Positions 18,865 through 28,700 of a stretch of DNA of 64,000 bases are shown one piece after another (the first letter of the stretch is position 1; the number at the start of each line of letters is the position of its first letter). Made by a program: the position numbers and the translations under genes. The DNA lies in the NCBI RefSeq assembly GCF_022374895.2, contig NZ_CP092423.2:1984001-2048000 (forward strand), written 5' to 3'. Source of the DNA: Mycobacterium lentiflavum (GTDB lineage Bacteria; Actinomycetota; Actinomycetes; Mycobacteriales; Mycobacteriaceae). The notes beneath the pieces are model-generated. The model was given only the letters and a program-made list of their open reading frames with translations, did not search any database and was not told the origin of the DNA.

Positions 18865-19812
18865 ATGGTCGACGCGAATGACGAATTCATGCACCACCCA
18901 GGACCGCATCGCGTCTGGCAAGAAAGCTTCTTTTTCAGTTGGTTCGACGCCGGGGCGGACGCAACGGGTTTGGCTCGGATCGGATATCACCCCAGCAATC
19001 ACACCGCTGACGCGCTGCTCTACACAATGCGAAACGGCCGGGTTGAGGGCGGCTACGCCAGACTCAACGCCCGCTACACCGGTACCCCCGATCCCGGCCG
19101 CCTGCGCATCGGGGCCCTGGAGTTTCACATGAGCGAACCGATGTCGAAGTGGCGGATACTGCTGCGGGGCCGTGACGAGGTGGATCTGACCTTCACCGCG
19201 CTGCACGCGCCGTACGATTTTCGCGCCGAAGCGCCTCCGGGCCAATACATTCCGCCCGGAATTGCGGATGTGCACATGGAGCAGTCCGGACGGGTCACGG
19301 GCACGATAAGGATGAACGGAGCGACCTACGAGATTGATGGCCTCGGTCAGCGAGACAAGTCGTGGGGGGACCGCGATTGGCGCACCATCGAAGGCTGGAA
19401 TTGGATTCCGATGCTGTTCGGCCCAGACTTCACCATGAACTGCACTCTGCTTATCAGCGGGGGGCGCGCCTACCCCTGCGGCTACATCCACCATGACGGC
19501 GTGAACCATGCGATCAGGGAGTTGGCCGTGGACTACGAAATGGCCGGCCTTCATGTGCCGAGTACGTCGCGGATCACGGTCACCGACGTCAGCGGCCTGC
19601 GGCTCGAAATTCAAGGCAACGCAACCGCCCAATCATGCTTGTACCGAAAGGGTTTGGTGATCCAAGAGTCGGCGGCACGCTTTATAACGACCGTCGACGG
19701 TCAGCGCCGCAGCGGTGTTGGCCTGACCGAGCACGCGTGGCACGGCGGGCCACTGGGTCTGCTACGGGTGCTGCCTCGCCTGCGCGCTGCGGCGCGAATG
19801 GTCATGCGATGA
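18865..19812 (+). CDS. DUF7064-like (CrtC/lipocalin-type) protein
   Basis: A 315-residue all-beta protein resembling the hydroxyneurosporene synthase/CrtC-like family annotated in mycobacteria as DUF7064/DUF7065. Typical segments are ESFFFSWFD at the N-terminus, GLGQRDKSWGDRDW in the middle and WNWIPMLFGPDF. The ATG at 18865 has GAGGA 9 bases upstream; the open frame to 18751 is not supported. No catalytic function can be stated; members are thought to bind or hydrate hydrophobic polyenes. Its divergent pairing with the Lcp/MpaB-type oxygenase suggests a shared isoprenoid or lipid substrate (inference). Confidence 0.68.
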   Translation: MVDANDEFMHHPGPHRVWQESFFFSWFDAGADATGLARIGYHPSNHTADALLYTMRNGRVEGGYARLNARYTGTPDPGRLRIGALEFHMSEPMSKWRILLRGRDEVDLTFTALHAPYDFRAEAPPGQYIPPGIADVHMEQSGRVTGTIRMNGATYEIDGLGQRDKSWGDRDWRTIEGWNWIPMLFGPDFTMNCTLLISGGRAYPCGYIHHDGVNHAIRELAVDYEMAGLHVPSTSRITVTDVSGLRLEIQGNATAQSCLYRKGLVIQESAARFITTVDGQRRSGVGLTEHAWHGGPLGLLRVLPRLRAAARMVMR

Positions 19813-19871
19813 CATCCGCTACCCGCCAGAGGACGCCGACCTAGCGCTGTCCGGCCACCGAGTTGCCGCTG

Positions 19872-22800
19872 TCATGGCGTTTCTTCCGCCCACGCTACGT
19901 GCCCGTCAAACTCAAGCGATCTCGCCGTCTCACGGTGTCGATCCCTGAAGTGCGCATAAGCCACGGCATCGCCGCGAGCCCGCGCCAGTAGAGCTTGTAG
20001 TCGCAGCAGCCAGATGTCGCGCATCACGGGGGCCTCATCGGCTGGCGCGGCCGCCATCTGCTCGACCGCAGCCTCGGCTTCAGCCACGTCAGCCTCCGTC
20101 CCGCGCTCCAGCAGTGTCTCGATCAGAACACCCGTCGCCCGTTCCCTCCAAAACCCGCACGCCAGCCGTTGTCCCTCGCGCATCAGCGATATGGCGTCAT
20201 CGTGATCGCCGCCCCTAGCCCTCTCACGGGCCAAGTACACCTTGACGATTGGTAATTCGCCCAGGTTGTGTCCCCCGCGCGCGAACGCGTCGCCGACTTC
20301 CGCCAGGAGTTCCTGCCCACGGTCGCGCTCGGCAGTCGTTGGGCGATGCACCAACGCGACGCCCAGGGCCATCTGGGTGTAGGCCAGCGCTACATCATCA
20401 CCGGATCGTTCGACAATCCGTAAGGCATCTGCGGTCTCGCGCACCGCGCGATCGTCGGCCGTCAGGACTCCAAGCGGTATCCCTGCGTTGTAGATGTAGG
20501 CGACGGCCAGCGCGTATGACATTGGGTCGGCGCCGCGGGCCATGGCGAGGCCGTGCCGAAGGTCGTCTCGCCATCCGGGACGGCCCAGGCAATAACGGGC
20601 AATAGCCCGCGTCGTAAACGCGCTTGCTAACGGAGACCCGATGATGAAGTTGCCTTTAGACGGGTCGCCGTCGGCCAGGTCAATGACTCGTTGTGACCAC
20701 CGCAGCACGTCACCCAACTCACCACTTGAACCTTTGGCATAAATGGCCGCGGTAGACAGTCCCACCGTCAAAGCCGGATCGCCGATCGACTCGGCGAGTG
20801 CCCAGGCTTCCGATGCCAGCTGCGAGGCCTCGCGCATCCGGGCCTGATGCGCGTGATCCATCACCAGCCCGGCCATTGCGATGGCCAGCGACGCCTTGTC
20901 ATCGGCAGCGTCACACAACTCCCGCAATTCATCGAAGCGGTCGCCTGCCGCATGTGCATGGACTCGCCAGGCGATCCCGCACAACATCGTGCGCGGCGCA
21001 ATGCGCATGACCGTGCGGTGCGGGTCCTCGGCGGGAAGCGCATCGGAGATCTTTCGCGCGCGCTCCCAGCTCAGACGCGCGGCGGCGATGTCGCGGTTGG
21101 TCGCCCACGTTGCCGCACGCATGTGCCAGCCGAATGCGGCGTACCCATCACCGGCGGCCTCCAGATGTTCGGCGATCAGCGCCGCGTACTGCTCGGCCGA
21201 TTCTGGCTCGCGGGCTTCGATCATGGTCGCCAGCTGCCGATGCATCTGGGCGCGATCGGATTTGAGTTGCGATTCGTAGGCCACGGTGCGGATCAGCGGA
21301 TGCCGAAACACATACTCGGCGCGGGGAGTGAACCGCACTTGGTCGATGAGCTCAGCGTTGATCAGCTCGTCGACGCACGGATCGATGCCCAGGCTTGCCA
21401 GCAGATCGTAGCTGAACCGCGACCCGATGACCGCTGCCGCGGCAACGGTGTGTTTGGCCGCCGGGCTGAGCCGGTCAATGCGCGCAGCGATTGCCGCCTG
21501 CAGCGTTGCCGGCACACCGACCGCTGCCACATCGGTGCGGCACGCGTAGCCGCCACGCTGCCCCACTAGCACGCCACGTTCGGCGAGCTCACGTGCAATT
21601 TCCTCGGCGAAAAACGGGTTACCGGCAGAGCGCGCGGCGATGATCTGGGCGACCTCATCGACGGACGGATCGGGGCCGAGCAGCTCAGCGACCAGCATTG
21701 AGGTTTCCGACTGGCTCAGGGGTACCAGAGCAATCGTCTGTGCACCGGCGACATGATGCAGGGCTCCGTGGTATTCGGGGCGATAAGTGATTAGCAGCAA
21801 CGAGCGAGTCTGGGGGAACACTGCTACAAAGTCAGCCAGCATGGATTCGCTGGCCTCGTCGATCCAGTGCGCATCCTCCACGATGAAAATTGCCGGTCGG
21901 GTGCGGGCCAGCTGGGCCGTGTTGATCAGCGCGGTCAAGCGCCGCCGCCGCGCGTCCGGATCGATCTTGGGCAGCTCCACCTCGGGATCGGCGATGCCCA
22001 GCAGGTCATCAAGCAACAGCAGGTCCTGCGGGTCGGCGTCGGGAAACTGCGCCCGCACGCGCGCTCGCGCGGTCTGATCGTCCAGACCACTGAGCTGCCC
22101 TACGGCGCGCAGCAGTCGCGCAACCACCCGGAAAGGCACGTCGCTGGCATGGGATTCGCAGAAGGTGACAAACACCTCGACGTCACGGTCTTTCGCCAGC
22201 TGCACGGCTTCGCGGGCAAGTCGGGTTTTCCCGATGCCGGGAGGACCGGTCACACCGACCACCGACCCGCGTCCAGCTATCGACCGATCCAGCATCGCCG
22301 CCAGTGTGCCCAACTCCCACTCACGCCCCACCAACGTTGAATACGACGGACCGGCCTGCTGGCGCTGCGCCGCCACGCCCAGCAGCCGCCGCGTCGGCAC
22401 CACGCCGTCGCCCTTAATGCGCATCATCTGCTGCTCGCCCAACACCGCCGCGCCCTGGACCAGCCGCGCAGTGGTTTCGCTGAGCACGACACCACTCGGC
22501 GGAGCCACGGACTCCATCCGCTGAGCCATCCCCACCTGCTCACCAATTGCGGTGTAGCCCAACGCAGCCGAACCGACCTGACCGGTAATCACCTCGCCGG
22601 AATTCAGCCCTATCCGCAGTTGCAGATCAACACCGTCGCGGCGGTCGACGTCAACCGCCAGCCGCTTGGCCTCATCCTGAATGGCGAGCGCGGCCAAACA
22701 TGCCCGCAGCGCGTGATCTTCCAAAGCCGCCGGCGCACCAAACACAGCCATCATGCCGTCGCCGGTGAACTTGTCGACCCGACCGCCGTAGCGGTGCACC

Positions 22801-23027
22801 ACCGTGGACGAACGGTTGAGTAGCTCGGTCAGGATCTCGCGCCAACGCTCCGCGCCGACCGCTGCCGCGATTTCCATCGAGTGCACCACGTCAGCGAACA
22901 GCACCGTCACCTGCTTGTACTCGGCCGGGGTGCTCGACACCGCAACCGGCCCACCGCACTCGTCGCAGAATTTGGCGTTCGGCCGCAATTCTGCGCTGCA
23001 GATCATGCACGCGAACGTAACCGGCAT
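19872..23027 (-). CDS. Class III nucleotidyl cyclase - AAA ATPase - TPR regulator
   Basis: A 1051-residue multidomain protein. Order: an N-terminal zinc ribbon (CMICSAELRP, then CDECGGP), a class III cyclase domain (FADVVHSMEIAAAVG and KFTGDGMMAVFG supply the metal-binding Asp residues), then a P-loop ATPase (GVTGPPGIGKTRLA; Walker B IFIVEDAHW). A long helical TPR-like C-terminus of about 550 residues follows. The position normally occupied by the transition-state Asn is Gly (GEQVGMAQRM), so cyclase activity may be weak. There is no C-terminal LuxR domain, unlike some M. tuberculosis paralogues. The likely role is signalling; input and output are unknown. It is convergent with the DUF7064-like gene. 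Confidence 0.85.
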   Translation of the reverse strand: MPVTFACMICSAELRPNAKFCDECGGPVAVSSTPAEYKQVTVLFADVVHSMEIAAAVGAERWREILTELLNRSSTVVHRYGGRVDKFTGDGMMAVFGAPAALEDHALRACLAALAIQDEAKRLAVDVDRRDGVDLQLRIGLNSGEVITGQVGSAALGYTAIGEQVGMAQRMESVAPPSGVVLSETTARLVQGAAVLGEQQMMRIKGDGVVPTRRLLGVAAQRQQAGPSYSTLVGREWELGTLAAMLDRSIAGRGSVVGVTGPPGIGKTRLAREAVQLAKDRDVEVFVTFCESHASDVPFRVVARLLRAVGQLSGLDDQTARARVRAQFPDADPQDLLLLDDLLGIADPEVELPKIDPDARRRRLTALINTAQLARTRPAIFIVEDAHWIDEASESMLADFVAVFPQTRSLLLITYRPEYHGALHHVAGAQTIALVPLSQSETSMLVAELLGPDPSVDEVAQIIAARSAGNPFFAEEIARELAERGVLVGQRGGYACRTDVAAVGVPATLQAAIAARIDRLSPAAKHTVAAAAVIGSRFSYDLLASLGIDPCVDELINAELIDQVRFTPRAEYVFRHPLIRTVAYESQLKSDRAQMHRQLATMIEAREPESAEQYAALIAEHLEAAGDGYAAFGWHMRAATWATNRDIAAARLSWERARKISDALPAEDPHRTVMRIAPRTMLCGIAWRVHAHAAGDRFDELRELCDAADDKASLAIAMAGLVMDHAHQARMREASQLASEAWALAESIGDPALTVGLSTAAIYAKGSSGELGDVLRWSQRVIDLADGDPSKGNFIIGSPLASAFTTRAIARYCLGRPGWRDDLRHGLAMARGADPMSYALAVAYIYNAGIPLGVLTADDRAVRETADALRIVERSGDDVALAYTQMALGVALVHRPTTAERDRGQELLAEVGDAFARGGHNLGELPIVKVYLARERARGGDHDDAISLMREGQRLACGFWRERATGVLIETLLERGTEADVAEAEAAVEQMAAAPADEAPVMRDIWLLRLQALLARARGDAVAYAHFRDRHRETARSLEFDGHVAWAEETP

Positions 23028-23335
23028 GCAGCACCACCGATCCCGGAGTACCACCTGAACAATACGTCGAAAGCGTAACCTCAAAGCGACTGTCGTGCGC
23101 GGAATATATAGGTGGAATTCGCAAGGCGAATGGCCTTGCGACTCTGCGGCCTTGCGCAGTGGTGCCTCGTACAGCTCAAAATGCGACAAGTACTGACAAC
23201 CATTACGGCAATAACTCGCCCAACAACGCTCGCCGCGGACCCATTTCGGGCGTTCCGCGCCTGGTCAGGTGTTCCTGATTCCGGCAACCGGGGTTGACCC
23301 CGCTGGTCCTGTGCGGAGGTTGTCCGTATGGCGCA
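23028..23335. other. 308-base intergenic region with a small hairpin
   Basis: No supported gene lies here. It is the upstream region of the cyclase-ATPase gene and the downstream region of the thioesterase. CGCAAGG (23120-23126) and CCTTGCG (23134-23140) form a 7-bp inverted repeat with a 7-base loop, which could be an operator or a terminator for the thioesterase. The region around 23085-23110 is A+T-rich for this genome and may hold the cyclase promoter. Confidence 0.5.
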
Positions 23336-24145
23336 CTACGTGTGGGTCGGTTGGAACGCGTCGGCGGGCTGGGCTACGGCCAGTGCGGAGCTGGTGCCGA
23401 GGGGGCCGTGGCAGTCGAACAGGGTCGCCGCGCCGGTAGCCACACCGGCCGCGCCGTAGTGGCTTTGGGCAGCGAGCCCGATGAACTCGCCGTCGGGCAG
23501 TCGGCTCGCGGTCACGGTGTAGTCGGCATTGATGTAGCGCAATCCGCCTGTGCCCCAATGCGTGAGCGAACTGGTGATATCGCCGGCGAAGGCCAGACGG
23601 GTAAACGGCGTCAGCGGGTAGCCGTGCACCATCGGGCGAAATAGCCTCGCCCAGGCGAACTTCTGGGCGTGCGATTGCTCCCATTCGCCCGCGGCGATGC
23701 CGGGACTGCCCTCGAAGGTGGCCCCGTATCCCCAGATGAGAAACGGCATGTCGGCCGGGAAGCCGTCGTAGGACGTCGGCAGCTCGGGCATCTGCACCGG
23801 CAGGGACCACACCTGGCCGTCGGGATGATCGCCGCGGCGCAGGAACAGCGCGCTGGCCCGTGCGACGATCTCGCCGCGCTGAATCAGGGCAGCGTCGATC
23901 AGCCTGATGCGGCGGCCTTCCCGCTGTATCGAGGTCTGAATCCGCACCGGCCGCAGTAGCACGGGTCGCAACAGGTCGACGGTCAGGCGGGCGGGCTGAA
24001 AGTCGGGATCGATGCCCGATTGTTCTATCCCCCAACCCAACAGGCCTCCGACGATCTGGCCGCCCATCGCCGCGCCCCAGGGGCCTTTCGTCAGCGGGCC
24101 CGGGATGTAGGAGTCGCCGTCGACAGTGAAGAACGCCTCGGGCAT
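23336..24145 (-). CDS. Acyl-CoA thioesterase, double hotdog fold
   Basis: A 269-residue protein of the thioesterase-like superfamily with two fused hotdog domains. The first contains GPWGAAMGGQIVGGLLGW and ARLTVDLLRPVLLRPV, typical of TesB-like enzymes. The second contains GDITSSLTHWG and RYINADYTVTASRLP. It would hydrolyse acyl-CoA esters. The start is uncertain: ATG at 24145 is used, while GTG at 24169 and ATG at 24208 or 24253 are in frame, the last two overlapping the divergent ligase. It faces the acyl-CoA ligase-carboxylase operon, so it probably acts on the same acyl-CoA pool. Confidence 0.75.
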   Translation of the reverse strand: MPEAFFTVDGDSYIPGPLTKGPWGAAMGGQIVGGLLGWGIEQSGIDPDFQPARLTVDLLRPVLLRPVRIQTSIQREGRRIRLIDAALIQRGEIVARASALFLRRGDHPDGQVWSLPVQMPELPTSYDGFPADMPFLIWGYGATFEGSPGIAAGEWEQSHAQKFAWARLFRPMVHGYPLTPFTRLAFAGDITSSLTHWGTGGLRYINADYTVTASRLPDGEFIGLAAQSHYGAAGVATGAATLFDCHGPLGTSSALAVAQPADAFQPTHT

Positions 24146-24206
24146 GATGGCGGAATCGTCGATCGTCACCGCATCACGATAGGACACCGGATAGTAAGGA
24201 CCGGGC

Positions 24207-25739
24207 ATGCCTCCAGTGATCGAAATTTCGCGCGAGCACAACCCGTTCGCCACGACGGGCGTCTCCCGCGAACGCGACGGTATCCCGCGCTACGACGATC
24301 TGCCGGCCACGCTGCTCGACATGCTGGCCGAGCAGGTGGCCCAGCGTCCCGATAGCGAGGCAGTGGTTGAAGTGGGCGGCCGGCGATTGACCTACCGGCA
24401 GCTCTGGGACCGCGCCGCGCGGGTCGCTGGTGGGCTGCGGGCCGCCGGTGTGCGACGCGGTGACCGTGTCGCGGTGCGCTACCCCGCGGGCGTCGACTGG
24501 GTGTTGGCATTGTGGGGCACGGTGATGGCCGGCGGCATTGCGGTGGCGGTCAATACGCGCTCGGCGCAGCCAGAGGTCGACTTCGTGTTGTCCGATTCCG
24601 GGGCATTGGTGGATCTGGCGGCGGGCACGCCGCTGCCCGACGCCCAACCCTATGTCGCCGAAGGACTCACGCGTGGCGACGCGGCCGCGATCTTCTACAC
24701 CTCGGGGACCACCGGGCACCCCAAAGGAGTGCCGACCACCCACGAGGCGTTTGTCGTCAACACCGAGAATGCGATCCGGTGCTCGGGAATTCCACCGGAC
24801 CTCGGCGAAGAGATGCGCACCCTGATCTCGGTTCCGCTGTTTCATGTGACCGGTTGCAACACACAGCTTTTGGTATCCATCCGGGCGGGGGGAACCTCGG
24901 TGATCCTGCCGGCGCTGAATCTGGACGAACTGATCGCCACGGTGGCCGCCGAGCGTATCTCACAGCTGTTGACTGTTCCAGCGATCTACTCTCTAATGTT
25001 GCGGCACAAGCAATTTGGTACTACGGATGTGTCCGGCGTCCGCTGGGTGGGCTACGGTGGCGCACCTACCGCGCCTTCGATGGTGCGGTCGATCAAGGAC
25101 GCGTTCCCGCGGGCCACGGTGTTCAATGGCTACGGCATGACCGAGTCGGCCTCCCTGTTGACCGTGCTACCCGACTCGTATGCGATCGAGCACGCCGACT
25201 CGGTCGGCTACGCGGTCCCATCGGTGGATCTCGGCGTGATCCCCGGCGGTGACGATCCTGGTGTTGGCGAATTGGTGGCGCGCGGAGCCAACATCACGGC
25301 CGGCTATTGGAACCGGCCCCAGGCCACCGAGGCCACCATCGTCGACGGGTGGCTGCACACCGGCGATGTGGTCCGGGTCGATGCCGCGGGCCGGGTGCAC
25401 ATCATCGACCGGCTCAAGGACATCATCAACCGCGGCGGCGAGAACGTCTCCAGCGTGGAGGTTGAGGGGGTGCTGCTGGGCGCACCCAACGTCGCCGATG
25501 CCTGTGTGCTGGCGGTGCCCGACGAGGTGATGGGAGAAAAGGTCGGAGCCGTGCTGTTCGGCGGCGAGGCGCAGATCGACGTGTCGGCCGTGCTCGAGCA
25601 TTGCCGTGCACAACTCGCCGACTTCAAGGTTCCGCAGTACGTCACAATCGCTTCAGAAGCGTTGCCACGCAATGCCGGTGGAAAGCTGCTCAAAGCCAAG
25701 CTTCGCAACGCGATGCAATGGGGCGAACCGCTGCGATGA
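24207..25739 (+). CDS. Acyl-CoA synthetase (AMP-forming, FadD type)
   Basis: A 510-residue adenylate-forming ligase that activates a carboxylic acid as acyl-AMP and then acyl-CoA. Motifs in order: YTSGTTGHPKGVP (ATP loop), GYGMTES, GWLHTGDV, RLKDIINRGGENVSS (hinge), and the catalytic Lys in NAGGKLLK. AAGGA lies 6 bases before the ATG. Its stop overlaps the ATG of the carboxylase (ATGA), so the pair is translationally coupled. The direct implication is acid activation followed by carboxylation of the CoA ester. Chain-length preference is unknown; fatty acids are likely. Confidence 0.9.
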   Translation: MPPVIEISREHNPFATTGVSRERDGIPRYDDLPATLLDMLAEQVAQRPDSEAVVEVGGRRLTYRQLWDRAARVAGGLRAAGVRRGDRVAVRYPAGVDWVLALWGTVMAGGIAVAVNTRSAQPEVDFVLSDSGALVDLAAGTPLPDAQPYVAEGLTRGDAAAIFYTSGTTGHPKGVPTTHEAFVVNTENAIRCSGIPPDLGEEMRTLISVPLFHVTGCNTQLLVSIRAGGTSVILPALNLDELIATVAAERISQLLTVPAIYSLMLRHKQFGTTDVSGVRWVGYGGAPTAPSMVRSIKDAFPRATVFNGYGMTESASLLTVLPDSYAIEHADSVGYAVPSVDLGVIPGGDDPGVGELVARGANITAGYWNRPQATEATIVDGWLHTGDVVRVDAAGRVHIIDRLKDIINRGGENVSSVEVEGVLLGAPNVADACVLAVPDEVMGEKVGAVLFGGEAQIDVSAVLEHCRAQLADFKVPQYVTIASEALPRNAGGKLLKAKLRNAMQWGEPLR

Positions 25740-28700
25740 ATGCGACGTTGCTGATCGCCAACCGAGGCGAGATCGCCCTTCGGATCATCCGCACCGCAAC
25801 CGAATTGGGCATGCCGACGGTTGCGGTCTACGCCGAAGACGATGCCGAGAGCCCGCACGTGCATGCGGCCGACGAAGCGATTGGTCTGCCGGGCAGCGGA
25901 CCCGACGCCTACCTGGACCAGTCTGCGATTCTGGCGGCGGCGAAAAACGCCGGCGCGCACCTGATTCATCCGGGTTATGGCTTCCTTTCCGAGAACGCCG
26001 AATTCGCTCGTACCTGCGCGGCCGCCGGTTACACGTTCATCGGGCCGGATGCCGATGTGCTCGAGACGGTCGGCAATAAATCCTCGGCACGCGCCGCCGC
26101 CATGGCCGCGGGTGTGCCGGTGCTGCCGGCGACCGACGGGCCCAGCAGCGTCGAGGATGTCCGGGCATTTTTCGCCGCTCGAGGCGGGGCGGTCATGATC
26201 AAGGCAGTGGCCGGCGGGGGTGGACGCGGGATGCGCCGCGTGGACAGCGCGGATCAGATCGACAACGCCTACCGCCAGTGTGCGGCGGAGGCGCAACGGG
26301 GATTCGGCAACCCGGCCGTGTTCGCCGAGGCGCTCGTCGACGACGCCCGGCATATCGAGGTGCAGATCGTCGCCGCGCCGGCCGGGCCGAGAACGCATGC
26401 ACTTGCGCTGGGCGATCGTGACTGCAGCATCCAGCGGCGCTACCAAAAGATCGTTGAAATAGCTCCCGCACAAGGGATTTCGGATACGCTACGCCGCGAG
26501 CTACATCTGGCGGCGGCCCGGTTGTGCGGGCGGGCCGGTCTGCGCGGACTGGCCACCGTCGAATTCCTGGTCACCGGTCAAAAATTCGTCTTCCTTGAGA
26601 TCAACCCCCGCATTCAGGTCGAACACACGATCACCGAGGAAACCACCGGGGTCGATCTGGTGGCCGCCCAGCTCGCCATCGCCGGCGGCGCCTCCTACTA
26701 CGAGTTGGGGTTGCCGTCCGGAATCGCTTCTGACGGTGAGGAAGTCATCGGCGAGCCCGCTGCCCGGCGCGGCATCGCGATACAAGCGCGGGTCAACATG
26801 GAAACCCTGACGGCGGACGGCAGCGTGGTGCCCGCGGCGGGTGCCTTGACGGTGTTTTCGCCACCGAGCGGTCCCGGAGTCCGGGTGGATACCTTCGGCC
26901 GTACCGGCCTGGCATTGAGCACGCGCTACGACTCGCTGCTGGCCAAGGTCGTCACCCATGTCCGCGGATCCTCGTTCGCCGCAGCGCTGCGTAAGTCGCG
27001 GACCGCGCTGGCCGAATTCGGGGTAGAGGGTGTCCGGACCAACATCAATTTCCTGCAGGAGCTGTTGTCTGACAGCCAGATTGAGTCGGGTGTGGTGACG
27101 ACGAACTTCCTCGACGCGAAGCTTCCCGCGCTGGCGGCCGCGGCGCTGACCCACGAGCATGACATCCGGATGGCCTCCGTCGAGCTGTATCCCGGTGAAG
27201 AGGCGCTGCGTGCCCAGCTGGCCGGCACCGTGGTGGAGATGGCGCCCGAGGGCACCGAGGCGTCGCCCGGTGATCAACTGGTCGTGCTGGAAGCGATGAA
27301 AATGCAGCATGTGCTCGTCGCGCCGGACGCGCTGTGCACAGTCCGCAATCTCGTGGCGCCCGGCCAGGTCGTCGGAACCGGAGACCCGCTGGTGGTCTTC
27401 GCACTCACCGGGGACAGCGGAGGCGGCGAGTCCGCCAGCGCCGCTGTCGATCTCGACCAGCCCCGTGCCGACCTGGACGAGGTCCGTCGGCGCCACCTGC
27501 TCACCCTTGACGAGGGCCGCCAATCGGCGGTCGCCAAGCGACACAGGCAGGGCCGTCGCACCGCCCGGGAGAACATCGCCGACCTGATCGACGACGGCAG
27601 CTTCGTCGAATACGGCGCGCTGGCCATCGCCGCGCAACGCAGCCGGCGCACGGACGAGGATCTGATTGCCAACACCCCGGCCGACGGTCTGGTTGCCGGC
27701 TTGGCGACCATCGGCGCCGACCGATTCGGGCGGGCTGCCGCCGAGGCGGTCGTGGTGTCTTACGACTACACCGTGCTGGCCGGAACGCAGGGCATGCGCA
27801 ACCATGCCAAGACGGACCGGGTGTTCGACGTGGCCGCTCGAAAAGGGTTACCAGTGGTGCTGTTCGCCGAAGGTGGCGGCGGGCGGCCCGGAGACACCGA
27901 CGTCGGTGGGGCGGCCGGGCTGGACGTGCCGACGTTTCGAGCGCTCGCCGGGCTGCGCGGTCGGGTGCCGTTGGTGTCCATCGTGTCCGGGCGTTGCTTC
28001 GCCGGCAACGCCGCACTGGCCGGGGTGTGCGATGTGATCATCGCGACCCCGGACGCCAACATCGGGATGGGCGGGCCGGCGATGATCGAGGGCGGCGGGC
28101 TCGGGGTATACCCTCCCGATGCGATCGGCCCTATCGACGTGCAGCGCCACAACGGGGTGGTGAGCCTGGTCGCGCGGGACGAGGCGCACGCGGTGTCGCT
28201 GGCCAAGCAGTATCTGTCGTATTTTCAGGGCAGCGTCGGCGACTGGGCAGCGCCCGAGCCGCGTCTGGCCCGACATGTGGTGCCGGAGAACCGGTTACGC
28301 GCCTACGACGTGCGCCGCGCGATCGAGTCCATCGTCGACATCGGCTCCGTCCTTGAGCTGCGCCCCGACTACGGCGTCGGCATCGTGACCGCACTCGTGA
28401 GGGTCGAAGGTGTGGCATATGGACTGCTGGCCAACAGCAGTCATCACCTCGGCGGCGCGATCGATGCCGAGGCCGCCGACAAGGCCGGCGACTTTCTCAC
28501 GATGTGCGAATCGTTTCGGCTATCGGTGATTTCGTTATGTGACACACCGGGATTCATGGTCGGACCGGACGCGGAAAAGCAGGCCGCGGTTCGCCGGTTC
28601 GGCCGGATGTTCGTGCTGGGTGCCCGGCTGACCGTGCCGCTCGGAATGATCATCTTGCGTAAGGGGTATGGATTAGGCGCAATGGCCATGGCGGGCGGCT

